DNA of 49,963 bases, taken from IMG/VR virus record IMGVR_UViG_3300042450_000746, positions 1 through 49,963 of that record. The stretch is one strand, 5' to 3'. A program made the position numbers and the translations under genes. Each line of letters opens with the position of its first letter. Position 1 is the first letter of the stretch. The notes below the pieces were generated by a model. That model saw nothing but the letters and a program-made list of their open reading frames with translations, ran no database searches and was not told the DNA's origin. The stretch comes from a virus. This document shows, in pieces, positions 29,336-37,062 of the stretch.

Positions 29336-29458
29336 TTAGTCTCCTTTTTTAGCTATCATAGCTTGAATTTTTTCTTGAATAATCTTTGCCCAAAATGGCT
29401 GTGGAAAATTCCATCCTACAAATGCTCCTACTGCTATCCATAGTAATGTATCTAACAT
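29336..29458 (-). CDS. Tiny membrane protein (40 aa)
   Basis: 40 aa found in the gap between the holin-like gene and the secreted protein: MLDTLLWIAVGAFVGWNFPQ, then PFWAKIIQEKIQAMIAKKGD. One N-terminal membrane segment and a basic amphipathic tail. An AAGGAGCAGGAT stretch gives a strong ribosome site. Its place in the lysis region suggests a holin accessory or antiholin, unproven. Confidence 0.7.
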   Translation of the reverse strand: MLDTLLWIAVGAFVGWNFPQPFWAKIIQEKIQAMIAKKGD

Positions 29459-29470
29459 ATCCTGCTCCTT

Positions 29471-30013
29471 TTAAATTTCCGGCTGCTCTGGCTGTGCAGG
29501 CATTGGTTTGCCACTGCTAGAAACGCCTACTGATGGTTTAGCCGCTGGCGTTCCGAATCCTGGACTGCCACCAAAGCTGCTCGGTGCTGGAGTAGTAGAT
29601 GTGCTTCCAAAGCTGCCTCCGAAACTGCCACTTGATGCTGGAGCACTGAAGCTTCCTGCCTGTGCACCAAATCCTGGTTGAGGTGCGCCATATGTTGTTG
29701 TGACGCTCTGTGCCACTGGTTGCATGCCGCCATTGTTTGCTCCATTTAGTTTTTCTTGTGTGCGACCAAATGCCGCAATACCTAAAACAGCACCCATTGC
29801 GATGTGAAACAAACCAGCACCTTGTAGTGTTAATGGATTCCATTGAGTGATTGGAGTATGAGTTGCTGTTTGTAACAAACTCCATAGTACTGGGAATAAG
29901 ATCATGTCAAACATACATACCAACATATACATCCAACCCATCATTGGACGCCACTTGCTGTTCATCCAATCTTCTTTCTTTTGTTCGCTTTCGCTTTTCA
30001 CTGCTTCTGACAT
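29471..30013 (-). CDS. Holin-like protein (3-TM family) with Gly/Ser-rich tail
   Basis: 180 aa. SKWRPMMGWMYMLVCMFDMI with following LFPVLWSLLQ and LQGAGLFHIAMGAVLGIAAF match the Holin_3TMs family known from phages and gene transfer agents. Residues ~95-180 are a Gly/Ser/Pro/Ala-rich tail (SFSAPASSGSFGGSFGS), longer than usual. AGGAG site at the ATG. Expected to open the inner membrane for the GH19 endolysin encoded nearby. Confidence 0.75.
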   Translation of the reverse strand: MSEAVKSESEQKKEDWMNSKWRPMMGWMYMLVCMFDMILFPVLWSLLQTATHTPITQWNPLTLQGAGLFHIAMGAVLGIAAFGRTQEKLNGANNGGMQPVAQSVTTTYGAPQPGFGAQAGSFSAPASSGSFGGSFGSTSTTPAPSSFGGSPGFGTPAAKPSVGVSSSGKPMPAQPEQPEI

Positions 30014-30039
30014 AGTTCGCTCCTATTTGTCTTTACTAT

Positions 30040-30603
30040 TTAAAACCAAAGGTATAAACCGTTTAGGCTTAATAATATTCCAAATCCTGCTACAGCAAAG
30101 CTGCCCCAGAACATGGCCATACTAACTGCAAGAATACTTGCTGATAACACAACGATTGCTAATTGATATGCTGTTGATGCATAACCGATCCATGGACTAG
30201 ACTTTTTAGCCTCTTCACGTGCTGCTTCCATGGCACGAGCCTTTTCGGCAATTTCTTTCTTGTCAGCATCCATGCGTTCTTTTTCAGCCATGAACTCTGC
30301 TTTGATCTTTGGATCGGCTGTTGTCTTAGCCGCAATTTCGTAGCTAACACCGCGACCTGCTTTGGCTTGATACTGTGCCCAAGTATTGTTAGCACCTAGT
30401 GTATTGTTTAATACTGTGCTGGACAACTTGCCGCCGTACCATGCGTTAACTGCTAACAACAAAGCAAATACGGAAATAACCATACCTGCTTTGTCTTTTA
30501 ATTTTGCTTCACGCTCTGAACGTGAGCCAACTGGTGGCTTTGGTGCGTCTGGATCTTTTGGTTGTTTGTTAACTAAATTTAATACTGAATCTATTAATGC
30601 CAT
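30040..30603 (-). CDS. DUF4337-like membrane protein
   Basis: 187 aa: an N-terminal basic segment, one membrane span at ~42-58 (VISVFALLLAVNAWYGG), a central Lys/Glu/Ala coiled coil (~95-135), and two C-terminal spans (~140-162, 165-185). NTWAQYQAKA after the first span is typical of DUF4337 proteins. Role unknown. Its place between holin and spanins makes an accessory lysis role possible. AGGAG site present. Confidence 0.72.
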   Translation of the reverse strand: MALIDSVLNLVNKQPKDPDAPKPPVGSRSEREAKLKDKAGMVISVFALLLAVNAWYGGKLSSTVLNNTLGANNTWAQYQAKAGRGVSYEIAAKTTADPKIKAEFMAEKERMDADKKEIAEKARAMEAAREEAKKSSPWIGYASTAYQLAIVVLSASILAVSMAMFWGSFAVAGFGILLSLNGLYLWF

Positions 30604-30627
30604 TTTTCGCTCCTACTTAATGTCCTA

Positions 30628-31254
30628 TTATTTAACTGATTCGAAGATTTTCTTCTGTTCTCGATACCATTCCTGCCACATTCTCAATTTTTCTGCATTT
30701 TCGTGGCAGGCACCGTAGTTTTCAACGACTCTGTCGAGGAGCCGACTGGCTTCAATTCCGCTGGGGGTTCCATCAGTTGCGGCGGCACGTTCGGGAACTT
30801 CATTACGACTGGCGCTGTCGTGCAAGCTGACAGTAGACTTAGGCAAAGTACACTGAGCATCCAATTGCTTACCCGCAACTTCTTTGATAATTTCTCTGTT
30901 GACATAGACATTTTCCTTGACTACTTTAATTTTTTCTACAATTTTAGTTTCTATTACTGTGTTTACTTGCTGACTCTTTTCTTCAGCGGCTTTTACTTTT
31001 GCTTCTAATTCTTTAACACGTTCGCGCCAAGCCATTTCTGTTCCATGGCTTCCGAACAAATAACTACCTGCTACCAGTAATACAACTCCAACTAGTTCTG
31101 CAGGTAGTTTGTATTGAGATATTAGAGGAATCCATGTAACCAACTTGCTGGCCACATACAATCCAACTCCAACAGCAATCAATAGGTAAGTGATCCAGAG
31201 AAAAAAACTATCTGGAATCAGCGCCAGCACCCATTGAATCTGCCACACGATCAA
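30628..31254 (-). CDS. Inner-membrane spanin-like protein (Rz-like)
   Basis: 208 aa from TTG 31254 (TTGA overlap with the endolysin stop; a GTG two codons in is possible). Two hydrophobic spans at ~17-38 and ~53-68, then a long periplasmic coiled coil (ERVKELEAKVKAAEEKSQQV) and a C-terminal helix. Usual i-spanins have one span, so the second is unusual. The o-spanin gene nested inside in another frame is the strongest evidence for the assignment. Spanins fuse inner and outer membranes at the end of lysis. Confidence 0.78.
   Translation of the reverse strand: MIVWQIQWVLALIPDSFFLWITYLLIAVGVGLYVASKLVTWIPLISQYKLPAELVGVVLLVAGSYLFGSHGTEMAWRERVKELEAKVKAAEEKSQQVNTVIETKIVEKIKVVKENVYVNREIIKEVAGKQLDAQCTLPKSTVSLHDSASRNEVPERAAATDGTPSGIEASRLLDRVVENYGACHENAEKLRMWQEWYREQKKIFESVK
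30684..30911 (-). CDS. Outer-membrane spanin lipoprotein (Rz1-like), nested in Rz
   Basis: 75 aa, entirely inside the Rz-like gene in a different frame. Signal peptide with lipobox LSLLSAC (Cys30), followed by a Pro-rich stretch (FPNVPPQLMEPPAELKPVG) as in Rz1 lipoproteins. The ATG at 30911 has an AAGGAAA site. Expected to be lipidated in the outer membrane and to bind the i-spanin across the periplasm. Confidence 0.82.
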   Translation of the reverse strand: MSMSTEKLSKKLRVSNWMLSVLCLSLLSACTTAPVVMKFPNVPPQLMEPPAELKPVGSSTESLKTTVPATKMQKN

Positions 31255-31880
31255 TGTGCTCCGAATATATGCAGAGCGTGTTCGTAGTGTTTGATTCTAT
31301 CCTCAAGACCAATAGTGCCACCGTTGATACGCTTGGTCAATGTGAGAATATCACCCTTATCTGCCCATTGGTTGAGATTGTTTTGATCCCAGAAGAAGCA
31401 TGCGCTTTGTACAGCACCTTCAAATGTCTGAAGATATTCTGATGCTTCTTCTACAGGTACCTCAATACTGGCCGCAAAGAATGTATAGTTGTCTTTGCCA
31501 GTGAGCTGTATCAGCCCACGACCGCAGTATTTGAATCCGTCGCCACTTGCTTCGTCTCCGTTACCCATGCGATTAGCATATACTCTGTTGGCAATTTTTT
31601 CGGGCTTGTTAGCGTATGCGGCTGCAATAGCATCATCTGGAAAGTATTTGGGAAACACTTTTCTAAGACTGGCTGCTTTGTAGTTTAAATTTTCTTTGAG
31701 GAACACAAATCCACCGCTTTCGTGAGCGCATTGTGCTAGGAAAGCTGCCACACGCTGTGGAGTATTGATATCATATTCTGGAAGTATGGCATTTAGTGCA
31801 TCATACCAGTTCTGTAGATACGGATTCTTTGGCAGCATTTCTTTCAGCTGCTCTTTGGTAAAATCAAATGTAAAGCTCAT
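31251..31880 (-). CDS. GH19 endolysin (chitinase-like muramidase)
   Basis: 209 aa. GH19 features: AAFLAQCAHESGGFVFLKEN with the catalytic Glu at 54, then YCGRGLIQLTGKDNY and FFWDQNNLNQWAD, ending in LTKRINGG. It cuts peptidoglycan in many phages. There is no signal peptide, so it needs the holin to reach its substrate. Located directly before the spanin genes. Confidence 0.92.
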   Translation of the reverse strand: MSFTFDFTKEQLKEMLPKNPYLQNWYDALNAILPEYDINTPQRVAAFLAQCAHESGGFVFLKENLNYKAASLRKVFPKYFPDDAIAAAYANKPEKIANRVYANRMGNGDEASGDGFKYCGRGLIQLTGKDNYTFFAASIEVPVEEASEYLQTFEGAVQSACFFWDQNNLNQWADKGDILTLTKRINGGTIGLEDRIKHYEHALHIFGAH

Positions 31881-31882
31881 TA

Positions 31883-32635
31883 TCAGATCCTTTTTAATAA
31901 CATTGAACGTTCGCCGTTGTTGAACACGAATGTGTCACCTACTTTGTTTATAGTGTAGTCTCCTAACACCTTTGTAAGCCAAAATGCTTCGCTGGTAGCT
32001 GCTTGATCTACACTGTATCCATCTGTGATGCCTTCTAAGATAGATTCTGTGTTGCCGTCTTTGACAATTTCTAATCGCACTTGAGAACCAAACGGTTTAA
32101 TTATAGTTATCACGTTGCCGTCGAGATTCAGATCGTCCATCAATGTCTTTGAAAAGAATCTTTTTACATCTTCGGTGCGATTTTTATTTATAAAATCTCG
32201 ATATTCATTGACACTTGAGGGAATCTTATCCTTGAGATTGCCTGTGCTGGCTTCATGCACATGATTTTGTTTATAGTATTTAAATTTAAATTCATCTAAT
32301 CCAGTAAGTCTTTTCACACCATAGGTTAGTTCCTGAATGTGTTCTGCTAGTTTAGGTGTCCTGCCAATTTCTACAAATACAGAATATTCGCCGTTGTTGT
32401 CCTCGCCACTACTGACATCTGCATCTAGCACGAAATTGTAGCCCTTTTCGATAAACTCCATGAGATCCTTGGCAGGAGATCGATCTTTGACTTTGAAGCT
32501 GACTACGCAGACATCTTGATCCTCGCCCATTTTTGATCTAAAGGCATCTACTTCAAATACATCGTGGACCATCTCTTTCAGGTCTGTGGGTCTCAGCCCT
32601 TCGTTAAGCTGCTGGTTGTTCTGCTGGTTGTGCAT
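31883..32635 (-). CDS. Conserved T4-like marine phage protein, unknown
   Basis: 250 aa from the ATG at 32635 (MHNQQNNQQLNEGLRPTDLK), chosen for its AGGA site; it overlaps the upstream gene by 32 bases. The body is alpha/beta with DVCVVSFKVKDRSPAKDLME and EYSVFVEIGRTPKLAEHIQE. It is conserved in T4-like marine phages next to a partner like the gene upstream. No function known to me. Confidence 0.68.
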   Translation of the reverse strand: MHNQQNNQQLNEGLRPTDLKEMVHDVFEVDAFRSKMGEDQDVCVVSFKVKDRSPAKDLMEFIEKGYNFVLDADVSSGEDNNGEYSVFVEIGRTPKLAEHIQELTYGVKRLTGLDEFKFKYYKQNHVHEASTGNLKDKIPSSVNEYRDFINKNRTEDVKRFFSKTLMDDLNLDGNVITIIKPFGSQVRLEIVKDGNTESILEGITDGYSVDQAATSEAFWLTKVLGDYTINKVGDTFVFNNGERSMLLKRI

Positions 32636-33143
32636 TTGCCATATCCTGTGCTTGTTGTTCTGCTGGATCGATCGAAGCATTGATGCTGTTGGCATTTACG
32701 ATGTCTTCAATCTTATTCTTATCAAGTTCTGTGTAGCCTCGGTTGATATCACTCATGAGTTTCTTGGGCATGCTAATCTTTATCATCCATATGTCTTTGT
32801 GATCGATTTTGCCTTTGCGTGTGCCTGGCCTAATATCATCCGGAGTTTTGATCTTCCGCACTGTCGCAATCTTGCTTTCTGCTACTTGCACTCTACACCC
32901 GTATTCTAACAGACGTTTTCCGCCTGCGGGTTCAGGTAGCTGATCGTGTGGCCACATAAATGTGCATTCCACATAATATCTGCTTTCTCTCGGACCTTCT
33001 ACAATTTCTCCGTCGATCCAGTTATCGAACACGTATACATCTAATTCATCTAGTACACGCTCGAAGTCTTTGAGCAGTTGTAGGCTGTTGTTAGACCCGT
33101 AGATCTGTTCAATATTGCTGATTATGTCTTTGATATCTGCCAT
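32604..33143 (-). CDS. Conserved T4-like marine phage protein, unknown
   Basis: 179 aa from the ATG at 33143 with a GGGAG site and late box GATAAATA upstream. A beta-rich core (YYVECTFMWPHDQLPEPAGG, CRVQVAESKIATVRKIK) carries a C-terminal Gln/Ala-rich tail (DPAEQQAQDMANAQPAEQ). It heads the unit running through endolysin, spanins and holin. A virion-associated role would fit the late promoter. Confidence 0.68.
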   Translation of the reverse strand: MADIKDIISNIEQIYGSNNSLQLLKDFERVLDELDVYVFDNWIDGEIVEGPRESRYYVECTFMWPHDQLPEPAGGKRLLEYGCRVQVAESKIATVRKIKTPDDIRPGTRKGKIDHKDIWMIKISMPKKLMSDINRGYTELDKNKIEDIVNANSINASIDPAEQQAQDMANAQPAEQPAA

Positions 33144-33157
33144 AGTATCTCCCGTTG

Positions 33158-33165
33158 TATTTATC
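33158..33165 (-). promoter_or_regulatory. Late promoter box GATAAATA for the lysis unit
   Basis: Minus-strand GATAAATA 14 bases before the ATG at 33143, with GGGAG between. It lies in the divergent gap facing phoH and would drive the genes down to the terminator at 29060-29084. Confidence 0.75.
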
Positions 33166-33283
33166 GTCAAAATACAAACATAACATATAACTTTTAGATC
33201 CGGGAGTTAAATACACATGTGTTCGGTCACGGACACTACGGTTTGAGGTCCGTGCCTAACACTTACAGGAGGGCTAACCTTAT
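33166..33283 (+). promoter_or_regulatory. Divergent region and structured leader of phoH
   Basis: The gap between the lysis unit and phoH contains a hairpin CACGGAC (33228-33234) paired with GTCCGTG (33248-33254) around a 13-base loop. It is followed by AGGAGG about 11 bases before the phoH ATG. TTAAATA at 33207-33213 resembles a late -10 box imperfectly, and I see no convincing sigma70 promoter. The hairpin has no T-run, so it is more likely an mRNA leader structure than a terminator. Confidence 0.45.
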
Positions 33284-34024
33284 ATGAAGCGAAAAAGAGC
33301 GCAAGTTCAGCAAAACGAGCAATATGATCCACGATTTAACACAAACGTAATAAATATTGATCATAGGTTAAATGAAAAACGCAGAAGAGTACAGATTTAT
33401 CCCAAGAGTCTAAGCCAAGAGACTTATCTACTTAAACTAAACGATCCCAACAAAATGATTGTATTCGCCATCGGTCCAGCCGGTACGGGTAAAACCATGC
33501 TGGCGGTTCAGTGGGCCATAGATCAACTCAAATATGGATCTGCAGATAAAATCATAATTACTCGACCTGCTGTGAGTGTTGATGAAGAACACGGATTCTT
33601 GCCCGGGGACCTAAATGAAAAAATGGCCCCTTGGACCAAGCCAATATTTGATGTAATCGCAGAAAATTTCAACGCCAGAGAGATAGAAAATTTTATCAAA
33701 GAAGGAGTGATAGAAACCAGTCCTTTGGCATATATGCGAGGTAGAACTTTTAAAAACGCAGTGGTTGTAGCTGATGAGATGCAGAATGCTACACCTAGTC
33801 AGATGAAGATGTTGCTGACGAGACTAGGACAGAACAGCAAGATGGTAGTTACAGGAGACCTACAACAGGCTGATCGTCCTAGCAACAATGGCTTACTAGA
33901 ATTTTTGGGATTGTATAATAACTTCCAGGGCCACAGATATGTGGATCTAGTAAAATTTGATGTGCAGGATGTTGAACGTCACGAAGCTGTTAAGGAGATA
34001 TTAGCAATCTACGGCGACGATTAA
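33284..34024 (+). CDS. phoH: PhoH-like ATPase
   Basis: 246 aa. Walker A AIGPAGTGKTMLAVQWA and Walker B VVVADEMQNATPSQMKMLL with VVTGDLQQAD, the PhoH family pattern. PhoH is common in marine phages. Its family includes ATPases linked to RNA handling, and its phage role is unknown despite the phosphate-regulon name. It is the only complete plus-strand gene, transcribed against both neighbours, with a strong AGGAGG site. It converges with the 80-aa gene, overlapping its stop by four bases. Confidence 0.92.
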   Translation: MKRKRAQVQQNEQYDPRFNTNVINIDHRLNEKRRRVQIYPKSLSQETYLLKLNDPNKMIVFAIGPAGTGKTMLAVQWAIDQLKYGSADKIIITRPAVSVDEEHGFLPGDLNEKMAPWTKPIFDVIAENFNAREIENFIKEGVIETSPLAYMRGRTFKNAVVVADEMQNATPSQMKMLLTRLGQNSKMVVTGDLQQADRPSNNGLLEFLGLYNNFQGHRYVDLVKFDVQDVERHEAVKEILAIYGDD

Positions 34025-34263
34025 TCTTTAGGGAGGTAGGGGGTCAAGCGATCCCCTAACATTCTTTTATAAAACTCGATCATGTCATCATATCCTGCAT
34101 CAGGATTGAGCCCGTTTTTGATCACAGTTTTCTTTTCAAAGTCTAGTATAACCTTGGAAGTCTGGATATCTGTGGTTCTGTAGTGCCTTTTGAATTCAGT
34201 GACTTCGTCGTATTTGCCATCAGGCTTCTTGATGTATTTCACTATCATGTATCTATTATCCAT
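34021..34263 (-). CDS. Small hypothetical protein
   Basis: 80 aa, basic and beta-rich (DNRYMIVKYIKKPDGKYDEV; RTTDIQTSKVILDFEKKTVI) with a helical C-terminus. It ends against phoH in convergent orientation with no room for a terminator. It overlaps the DUF2452-like gene upstream by 8 bases. Widespread-looking in T4-like marine phages; role unknown. Confidence 0.65.
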   Translation of the reverse strand: MDNRYMIVKYIKKPDGKYDEVTEFKRHYRTTDIQTSKVILDFEKKTVIKNGLNPDAGYDDMIEFYKRMLGDRLTPYLPKD

Positions 34264-34750
34264 TTACGCTATTTCCTTCTTGATCTATTTCCATCCAGGT
34301 GTGATCGCCCATGTATTTTACTCGAGCCTGATATTCATAGTCTTCTGGAGCACTACTGGACCAATCGTTGGGACCATGTTGTGTTAGCAATGTATATTGC
34401 TTTCTCTTGTCCCATGCTAGCCAATAGATATTACCCATTACCGGTTGAAACTGATACACCGCAGCATGAACAGCATCTGTGATATCTAATCTACGCTTGA
34501 TAGCCTGCGCCTGTTTTTCTAACACATTAACCAATTCCACAATTCGATCGTATTCCTGCTGTGCATACATCCTAGCATGATTGATCATTAGATCTTTCTG
34601 CTTGGTTACCGGAACTAACTCGAATTTAACTCCTCCGGCTTCCGTGGGATATTCTGATACGTTTCTATTGAAGAAAGGCACCATTGTTCCACCTATATCG
34701 GCATCAAAACTATTTCTGCCTTTGGCAAGATTAGATTTTTTATCCGCCAT
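34256..34750 (-). CDS. DUF2452-like protein
   Basis: 164 aa. VKFELVPVTKQKDLMINHAR, then VLEKQAQAIKRRLDITDAVH, then the domain with GPNDWSSSAPEDYEYQAR match DUF2452, a family of unknown function in phages and some bacteria. It lies where T4 has gene 62 (small clamp loader subunit) relative to gp44, but it is not gp62-like; I find no gp62 in the window. Confidence 0.75.
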   Translation of the reverse strand: MADKKSNLAKGRNSFDADIGGTMVPFFNRNVSEYPTEAGGVKFELVPVTKQKDLMINHARMYAQQEYDRIVELVNVLEKQAQAIKRRLDITDAVHAAVYQFQPVMGNIYWLAWDKRKQYTLLTQHGPNDWSSSAPEDYEYQARVKYMGDHTWMEIDQEGNSVNG

Positions 34751-35663
34751 TAATCTTTGATAATTTTACCAGAGTAGATGCTAAATTAATTTCTGGATCG
34801 ATGATCAATGTGTGATCTACCAGAGCCTGCTTAATGACATGCAAAGCCTTGTCCTGATGTTCTTCTGATCCAAAAATATCTAAATGGTTGTATAGCCACA
34901 CATATACTTCTTGCATCTCTTCAGCACGTAGTTTACCGCACAACATCTTACGTGCTTCTTGGATCTTTCCTGCTCTGAACAACTCGACCATATCAAACTT
35001 CCACTCTGCAGATCCTACATCTTCCTTAGTAGCACTGTGCAGTTTGGCATCGTTGGTATTTTGTTGCAATAAATTTAGACATTTACGCAGATCAGGATAT
35101 GTGGTAGACACATACATATCTAGGGTATCTAAATCAAATTCAACGTTTTCTTCAACCAACACAGTGGCAGCTCTAGCGGTAAACTCTGTTTGATCAAGTT
35201 TTGAGAAATGCCATTGTTGGCAACGACTGTGCAATGCTGGCACAATCATATTAGGATTATTACAGGTTAAAATAAAGCGAGCATAATTGCTGTATTCTTC
35301 TATGATGCCTTTTAACGAATCCTGCGCCTGCGGACTAAGACGATCTGCTTCGTCTAACAGCACCACCTTAAAGGCACCCCAAGCGATACTGCTGATAAAT
35401 GGCACTATCTTGTTGCGTATGAAATCAATACCTGTTTCTCTACTGGCGTTTACTTCTAGCACATCAGCATCGAGAATTTCGATTTCGTTGACCAGAATCT
35501 TAGCCATGGTGGTTTTACCAATGCCTGGAGGCCCGCTTAACAGTAGATGAGGAATGCTTTTTTCAGCCACCCATGTTTCGACCTGTTTACGTTGTGCAGA
35601 GTCACGCCATACATACCCTTCCATCTTTTTAGGACGATACTTCTCAACCCATAGTTCTTTCAT
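34740..35663 (-). CDS. gp44: Clamp loader large subunit (T4 gp44-like)
   Basis: 307 aa (T4 gp44 is 319). RFC-type AAA+ ATPase: LWVEKYRPKKMEGYVWRDSA, Walker A LSGPPGIGKTTMAK, Walker B FKVVLLDEADRLSPQA, sensor 1 FILTCNNPNMIVPAL and the arginine finger region HSRCQQWHF. Loads the gp45 clamp. It lies 18.7 kb from gene 45 in this window. Confidence 0.95.
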   Translation of the reverse strand: MKELWVEKYRPKKMEGYVWRDSAQRKQVETWVAEKSIPHLLLSGPPGIGKTTMAKILVNEIEILDADVLEVNASRETGIDFIRNKIVPFISSIAWGAFKVVLLDEADRLSPQAQDSLKGIIEEYSNYARFILTCNNPNMIVPALHSRCQQWHFSKLDQTEFTARAATVLVEENVEFDLDTLDMYVSTTYPDLRKCLNLLQQNTNDAKLHSATKEDVGSAEWKFDMVELFRAGKIQEARKMLCGKLRAEEMQEVYVWLYNHLDIFGSEEHQDKALHVIKQALVDHTLIIDPEINLASTLVKLSKINGG

Positions 35664-35851
35664 TCTTTTGCCTTGTTAATAATGTCTTGTGTAATTATAC
35701 TATTTTCTGCATCATACAGCGAGAGGTTATGCAATCGATCTGCGCATGATCGAATGTCGTCGCTTAACTGGCCTCGACCAATTTCTCTTTCTACTGTGCG
35801 AGCAATCTCGTGTAATGCAATCACCGCATCAACTAATTCAATATTCCTCAT
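35660..35851 (-). CDS. Small helical protein
   Basis: 63 aa from ATG 35851 with a GAGGA site; overlaps the next gene as ATGA and the previous one likewise. A helical bundle with LVDAVIALHEIARTVEREIG and DDIRSCADRLHNLSLYDAEN. Function unknown, probably translated with gp44. Confidence 0.65.
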   Translation of the reverse strand: MRNIELVDAVIALHEIARTVEREIGRGQLSDDIRSCADRLHNLSLYDAENSIITQDIINKAKE

Positions 35852-36015
35852 ACCAATTCCTCTACCACACCGAGTATCTCTGCTGAAATAATAAGAGCGC
35901 CTGCCCAATACAAATTACCAGCAATTAATACTGCACCAGCAATAATTCGTAATCCGCTTTTTACAAGACTAACATAAAAATGTCCTTTGCTGGTATCTTT
36001 AGGTTGGATTTCCAT
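35848..36015 (-). CDS. Small membrane protein (55 aa)
   Basis: 55 aa read from the gap: MEIQPKDTSKGHFYVSLVKS then a hydrophobic stretch LRIIAGAVLIAGNLYWAGAL continuing to a short acidic tail. One or two membrane spans. The stop forms ATGA with the next gene, and the ATG lies inside the end of the cytidylyltransferase gene. Unknown role. Confidence 0.68.
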   Translation of the reverse strand: MEIQPKDTSKGHFYVSLVKSGLRIIAGAVLIAGNLYWAGALIISAEILGVVEELV

Positions 36016-36445
36016 CTTTTAGTCCTTTATTAATTTCTGCTGCAATAACACGTTGTCTAAGTTCGCTAGTTGAGAAATTGTGTTCACGTTTGTTAAAATA
36101 AAATTCAATGCCTCGATCGTCACATTCCCATCGACCTGTAAAATCTTTTTCTGCGTATTCCTGTCCTAATATTCTAACATTAATAGGATAAGAAAGCAAG
36201 ATATTTACAAGATCGGCTTCCGTTTCGTAGACAAGTATCTCGTCAATATACTTACAGGCTTTCAGTTGTTCGTAGCGTTCAAATACACTTTGAATAGGTT
36301 TATTTTTTTCAGTAGGACGATCAATGGTGGGATCTGTTTGCAACCCCACAATCAAATGATCGCATTGTGTCTTTGCTTCCTTGAGCATCATGATATGCCC
36401 AGCATGAAACAGGTCAAAGGTTGAGCAGGTAAAGCCTACTGTCAT
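35999..36445 (-). CDS. Cytidylyltransferase, TagD/glycerol-3-phosphate type
   Basis: 148 aa. GFTCSTFDLFHAGHIMMLKE holds the H-x-G-H nucleotide-binding motif, RYEQLKACKYIDEIL the substrate segment, and HNFSTSELRQRV the late S-T-S-x-L-R signature. The family links CTP to glycerol-phosphate or phosphocholine-type alcohols, for lipid or surface glycan precursors. It is the second nucleotidyltransferase in the window, and a standalone enzyme of normal length, unlike the one at 22227. Confidence 0.88.
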   Translation of the reverse strand: MTVGFTCSTFDLFHAGHIMMLKEAKTQCDHLIVGLQTDPTIDRPTEKNKPIQSVFERYEQLKACKYIDEILVYETEADLVNILLSYPINVRILGQEYAEKDFTGRWECDDRGIEFYFNKREHNFSTSELRQRVIAAEINKGLKDGNPT

Positions 36446-36813
36446 TTTCTACTCAAAAACTCTTTGAGATTTGGTGGAGTCCAACCATCGGGCTTGAGAA
36501 CTTTGCCATCTTCACGTTTAATTACTTTACCTGTCTTTTTATCAATTTTAGCAAAGTTGGTACGCATAACTTCTTTCCAGGCACCTTCTGCAGCTGCACC
36601 CATTGAGTGAATAGCACCGATAGTTACAACTAAGATGTCAATTAGCGCATCTAGAGATTCTACTTTGTCGTTATTATCTATTGCTACAGCAAGTTCTCTA
36701 GTTTCTTCCTCAATGAGTTTTAGATACATATTGAACTGATCTTGATTGAGGGATTCAACTGCTTGATCGCAGGCCCGCATGAATTTTTCTTGATCACGAA
36801 ATGGATTGGTCAT
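36442..36813 (-). CDS. mazG: MazG-like nucleotide pyrophosphohydrolase
   Basis: 123 aa, all helical. LKLIEEETRELAVAIDNN carries the E-E-x-x-E metal-binding motif and LDALIDILVVTIGAIHSMG the following D-x-x-x-D helix. These enzymes hydrolyse (d)NTPs or alarmone-type nucleotides. In phages a link to host stress-nucleotide control or dNTP cleaning has been proposed. ATGA overlap with the cytidylyltransferase gene. Confidence 0.9.
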   Translation of the reverse strand: MTNPFRDQEKFMRACDQAVESLNQDQFNMYLKLIEEETRELAVAIDNNDKVESLDALIDILVVTIGAIHSMGAAAEGAWKEVMRTNFAKIDKKTGKVIKREDGKVLKPDGWTPPNLKEFLSRK

Positions 36814-36822
36814 TGTATCTCC

Positions 36823-37062
36823 TTAAGACTTTAATATCTTAATGATACATTTTTTTTCCTGTTCCTGCAACCACTCTTTTTCCAAATCTCCGAAGTCTGG
36901 AGAATCTGCCAAGGCAGTATCTACCAGGACCTTGATCTGATACAGATCTTGTTTGGCGTAAAAGGCAGTGAAATGATCATTGTACGGATCTCGGCATTCT
37001 CTAACCAAGGCACGTAGTTGATTTGAGATATCAGCGATATCCGAACTTTTACGTAATTCCAT
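36823..37062 (-). CDS. Small helical hypothetical protein
   Basis: 79 aa, helical and charged: SDIADISNQLRALVRECRDP, then KQDLYQIKVLVDTALADSPD and a C-terminal EKEWLQEQEKKCIIKILKS. The ATG forms TAATG with the GroES-like stop, so it is coupled to it. No function known. Confidence 0.65.
   Translation of the reverse strand: MELRKSSDIADISNQLRALVRECRDPYNDHFTAFYAKQDLYQIKVLVDTALADSPDFGDLEKEWLQEQEKKCIIKILKS

Noticed and set aside
32185-32192. TATAAATA on the minus strand
   Set aside because: It is inside the coding region of the 250-aa gene, encodes Phe-Ile-Asn-Lys, and is about 300 bases from the next start. Coding coincidence is more likely than a late promoter.
34256-34750. Candidate for clamp loader small subunit gp62 because of its place next to gp44
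   Set aside because: The sequence matches DUF2452, not gp62, and no gp62-like sequence was seen elsewhere in the window.
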